Position numbers and translations under genes: made by a program
Assembly: GCA_023434825.1 (NCBI GenBank)
Contig: JAEYSH010000123.1
Span: forward strand, 1-7,553
DNA length: 7,553 nt
Direction: 5' to 3'
From: Methanobacteriota archaeon
GTDB lineage: Archaea; Methanobacteriota; Methanobacteria; Methanobacteriales; Methanobacteriaceae
Part shown: positions 5,104-7,553 of the stretch, in pieces
Position numbering within the stretch: the stretch's first letter is position 1
How the letters are laid out: every line of letters starts with the position of its first letter
The notes under the pieces: model-generated
Told to the model about the DNA's origin: nothing
The model's database searches: none
The model's input: only the letters and a program-made list of their open reading frames with translations

Positions 5104-5179
5104 ATGGTCAAATTTTAATCTATAAAGATTGGAAAATCAACATTTAGTTGAAATAAAAAATAGAAGAGGCAGTGATTTT

Positions 5180-6019
5180 ATGATAAGAAGACCTGCGGTT
5201 GCAGGAATTTTTTATGAATTAAATCCTGATTCTTTAAAAAACCAGATAAAATGGTGTTTTGAACACGAATTAGGTCCCGGAAAGATTCCAGTAATGGGAG
5301 ATAAAAGAGAAATTAAGGGAGTAATGGCACCTCATGCAGGTTACTCCTATTCAGGACCAATTGCAGCGCATTCTTACAGCAAGATTGTAGAAGATGGATT
5401 TCCAGACACATTTGTGATATTATGTCCTAATCATACAGGACTTGGATCATCAATTTCAACCATGCTTGAAGGAGAATGGCAAACACCACTTGGAAACGTA
5501 GAAATAGACTCACAATTTGCAGGAAAATTAGTTGAAGATGCATTAATCATAGATCCTGATGCATCATCTCATATCCAGGAGCATAGCTGTGAAGTTCACC
5601 TACCTTTTTTACAGTATTTCAATGAAGACTTTAAAATAGTACCTATAAGCATGTGGATGCAGGATTTAGAAACATCTACTGAAATTGGTAAATCTATTAA
5701 AGAAACTGCAGAATCTATGGGAAGAGATGTAGTGGTACTGGCAAGCTCAGACATGACACATTACAAGCCACAAAACATTGCAAGTCAAAACGACCAGCAA
5801 GTACTTGATGCAATAAGTCATCTAGACGAAAAGTTAATGTTTAAAAGAGTCATGGATTTAAATGTCACAATGTGTGGCTATGGGCCTGTAGCGGCAACTA
5901 TTGTTGCTTCAAAAGAATTTGGAGCTCAAAATGCAGAAATACTTAAATATGCAACAAGCGGTGATCTTACAGGAGATATGAGTGCAGTAGTTGGATATGC
6001 GTCAGCAGTTTTCTGGTAA
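5180..6019 (+). CDS. MEMO-family protein (AmmeMemoRadiSam protein B type)
   Basis: This belongs to the MEMO1 family, with a fold related to extradiol dioxygenases. The physiological reaction in archaea is not established; the human protein binds copper or iron and affects redox balance. ATG 5180 gives 279 aa beginning MIRRPAVAGIFYELNP, the family's usual N-terminus. GAGG at 5165-5168 and GTGAT at 5172-5176 form a split SD. The metal-site residues are conserved: H52 in PHAGYSYSGPIAA, H85 in CPNHTGLG and C232 in MCGYGPVAA. Other family blocks are EHSCEVHLPFLQ (134-145), SSDMTHY (189-195) and the C-terminal YATSGDLTGDMSAVVGYAS. A TTG at 5129 would add 17 residues without family support. It sits directly before mevalonate kinase, an arrangement seen in many archaea. 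Confidence 0.92.
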   Translation: MIRRPAVAGIFYELNPDSLKNQIKWCFEHELGPGKIPVMGDKREIKGVMAPHAGYSYSGPIAAHSYSKIVEDGFPDTFVILCPNHTGLGSSISTMLEGEWQTPLGNVEIDSQFAGKLVEDALIIDPDASSHIQEHSCEVHLPFLQYFNEDFKIVPISMWMQDLETSTEIGKSIKETAESMGRDVVVLASSDMTHYKPQNIASQNDQQVLDAISHLDEKLMFKRVMDLNVTMCGYGPVAATIVASKEFGAQNAEILKYATSGDLTGDMSAVVGYASAVFW

Positions 6020-6089
6020 ATTAACTCTATGGACAAATAAAACATAAATGACTTAGTCAATTCACAGTATATAACAATTGGTGGATTAA

Positions 6090-7064
6090 ATGCAAGTAAT
6101 AGCATCTGCGCCAGGAAAGACAATTCTTTTTGGGGAACATGCTGTAGTTTATGGTAAACCTGCAATAGCAATGGCACTTAGCAAGAGAGCCCAGATTAAG
6201 GTTTCAGGACGTACAGACGAAAATATTCATGTTAATATAAGAGATTTGGGTATAGAAGGCCTTATTAATTTAAGGGAAAACTCAATTATATCAGATTCTC
6301 CAAAAAAAGGGATTTTTAAGTATGTTTTAAGTGCAGTCAAAAAAGTACATAGATTGTCTGGATTGGACATATGCATCGATGTGAATGTACCAATTGGCGG
6401 AGGATTAGGATCATCTGCTGCAGTAACTGTGGCTTTAATAGCAGCAGTTTCAAAATTCAATAATATGGATTTAGAGAAAAAAGAAATTGCAAGACTTGCA
6501 CATGAAGTAGAAATAGAAGTGCAGAAATCTGCAAGTCCATTAGATACAACTATAAGCACATATGGTGGCTTAATTTATCTTGAAAAAGATGCTAAAGGGA
6601 TTGTACCCTTAAATATTAATCATAAAATTCCAGTTGTAATCGGATACACAGATTCAAGAGGAGACACAGCAAAGCTCATTGAAGATGTTAAATTAAAAAG
6701 AAAAAGATATCCTGAAACTATAGATACATTAATAAATTTAATTGAATCTGTAACTTATGAAGCAAAAGAAGCAATTCTTAATAATGATAAAAAGAGAATT
6801 GGAGAGCTAATGAATATTAATCATGGTCTTCTGGATGCTTTAGGTGTAAGTACACTGGAATTATCAAATATGGTATATGCTGCAAGAAATGCAGGCGCAT
6901 GGGGATCTAAGATTACCGGCGCTGGTGGTGGAGGAAGTATTATCTCTTACTGCCCAGAAAGAATAGAAGAAGTGGAAAATACTCTTAAAAAATCAGAAAG
7001 TGCATTTATAGCAGATATTTCAAAAGAAGGCGTAGAAGCGAATATTTATAATGAGGTTGAGTAA
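6090..7064 (+). CDS. mvk: Mevalonate kinase (GHMP kinase)
   Basis: Cytosolic ATP-dependent kinase that makes 5-phosphomevalonate from mevalonate, an early committed step of isoprenoid and archaeal ether-lipid synthesis. The 324-aa product shows the three GHMP-kinase motifs in order. The N-terminal motif is APGKTILFGEHAVVYGKPA (about 7-25). The ATP-binding loop is PIGGGLGSSAA (101-111). The C-terminal glycine loop is KITGAGGGGS (274-283). The HEVEIEVQ stretch supplies the expected acidic magnesium ligand, and D152 in SPLDTTISTYGG is the catalytic aspartate. ATG 6090 has GGTGG (6080-6084) as a short SD. It is 70 bases after MEMO and directly adjacent to isopentenyl phosphate kinase, which makes mevalonate kinase a better call than another GHMP member. 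Confidence 0.94.
   Translation: MQVIASAPGKTILFGEHAVVYGKPAIAMALSKRAQIKVSGRTDENIHVNIRDLGIEGLINLRENSIISDSPKKGIFKYVLSAVKKVHRLSGLDICIDVNVPIGGGLGSSAAVTVALIAAVSKFNNMDLEKKEIARLAHEVEIEVQKSASPLDTTISTYGGLIYLEKDAKGIVPLNINHKIPVVIGYTDSRGDTAKLIEDVKLKRKRYPETIDTLINLIESVTYEAKEAILNNDKKRIGELMNINHGLLDALGVSTLELSNMVYAARNAGAWGSKITGAGGGGSIISYCPERIEEVENTLKKSESAFIADISKEGVEANIYNEVE
7053..7061 (+). promoter_or_regulatory. SD inside mvk that selects the TTG start of ipk
   Basis: GAGGTTGAG ends three bases before the TTG at 7065 and overlaps the last mvk codons. No ATG lies nearby in frame. The family's N-terminus (MIILKLGG) begins exactly at this TTG, so the rare start codon is well supported. Confidence 0.75.
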
Positions 7065-7553
7065 TTGATTATACTGAAACTCGGCGGAAGTGTTATAACA
7101 AAAAAAGAGGCTCAAGAGCCTACTATTGATTACGATAATTTAAATAGAATTGCAGCAGAAATTGCAAGCTCATCATTTGAAAAATTAATAATTGTTCACG
7201 GTGCAGGTTCATTCGGGCACCCATTTGCCAAAGAATATTCAATTGGCAGCAAAATAGAGGATGAAGAAGATTTTAAACACAAAAAACTTGGATTTTGCAT
7301 CACCCAGAGCTGGGTTAAAAAGCTAAACAGCATAGTTTGTGAAAGTCTAAGGGAGAAAGGAATATTTGCAGTATCAATACAACCGTCTTCATTTATCACA
7401 ACTGAAAATAAACGAATTTATTCATGCGATCTTAATTTAATTAATAGATACTTAGATTCAGGATTTGTACCGATCATATACGGCGACGTAGTTCTGGATA
7501 TTGATGAATCTATTAAAATATGTGTCTTATCTGGAGATCAGATAATACAGTAC
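7065..7553 (+). CDS. ipk: Isopentenyl phosphate kinase, N-terminal 163 codons (3' truncated)
   Basis: An amino-acid-kinase-fold enzyme that phosphorylates isopentenyl phosphate to isopentenyl diphosphate in the archaeal mevalonate route. The start is TTG 7065, immediately after the mvk TAA, with GAGGTTGAG (7053-7061) in the end of mvk as SD, so translation of the two is probably coupled. The first residues MIILKLGGSVIT hold the phosphate-binding glycines and lysine K5. HGAGSFGHP (45-53) contains H52, corresponding to the catalytic histidine of characterised archaeal IPKs. LGFCITQSWVKKLN, AVSIQPSSF, IIYGDVVLD and VLSGDQI follow. The frame is open to the window edge; the full family length is about 260 aa, so roughly 100 residues lie beyond. 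The residues resemble what I recall of Methanothermobacter IPK. Confidence 0.93.
   Translation, partial: MIILKLGGSVITKKEAQEPTIDYDNLNRIAAEIASSSFEKLIIVHGAGSFGHPFAKEYSIGSKIEDEEDFKHKKLGFCITQSWVKKLNSIVCESLREKGIFAVSIQPSSFITTENKRIYSCDLNLINRYLDSGFVPIIYGDVVLDIDESIKICVLSGDQIIQY

Noticed and set aside
5129..5179. 17-codon N-terminal extension of the MEMO protein from TTG
   Set aside because: There is no ribosome site before it and no family similarity. The MEMO fold begins at MIRRPAVAG from ATG 5180, which has a split SD.
6067..6076. AGTATATAAC as TATA box for mvk
   Set aside because: It is only about 15-20 bases before the ATG, which would put the transcript start inside the gene and discard the SD at 6080-6084.

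Overview
The window is AT-rich euryarchaeal DNA, most likely from a methanogen of the order Methanobacteriales (Methanobacterium or a close relative). This is inferred from three things: the proteins are archaeal-type throughout; the gene order rps11-rpoD-rpl18e-rpl13-rps9-rpoN-tRNA-rpoK-eno-fdx-rps2-MEMO-mvk-ipk is, from memory, that of Methanothermobacter; and the Shine-Dalgarno (SD) sequences match the GAGGTGATC consensus. Every gene is on the + strand. The genus is not proven by the sequence alone.

Bases 1-2140 are a tight translation/transcription operon: the 3' end of rps11 (S11), then rpoD (RNA polymerase subunit D, with two [4Fe-4S] motifs), rpl18e, rpl13 and rps9. Gaps are 1 to 15 bases and one junction overlaps. 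A long imperfect hairpin followed by T-runs separates rps9 from rpoN. rpoN (57 aa) and rpoK (56 aa) are small RNA polymerase subunits.

Between rpoN and rpoK lies the most unusual element: a tRNA-Pro(GGG) gene interrupted by two introns. Intron 1 (56 nt, 2508-2563) is at the non-canonical position 32/33 and intron 2 (15 nt, 2569-2583) is at the canonical position 37/38. Each can be folded into a bulge-helix-bulge (BHB). The fold for intron 2 needs the C32-C33 junction that exists only after intron 1 has been spliced, so the sequence predicts an obligatory splicing order. The mature tRNA is 75 nt without CCA and carries C33 instead of the near-universal U33.

Bases 2944-5103 hold enolase, a 63-residue two-cluster ferredoxin and ribosomal protein S2. 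Bases 5180-7553 hold a MEMO-family protein, mevalonate kinase and the first 163 codons of isopentenyl phosphate kinase. The last two belong to the archaeal mevalonate route that supplies isoprenoids for ether lipids; MEMO is a persistent neighbour of unsettled function.

The protein genes are ordinary archaeal housekeeping genes with no frameshift or broken reading frame. I found no mobile element, CRISPR array, defence locus or prophage. The points worth a second look are the tRNA, the hairpins around it, and the conserved but unexplained neighbourhoods of MEMO and the ferredoxin.
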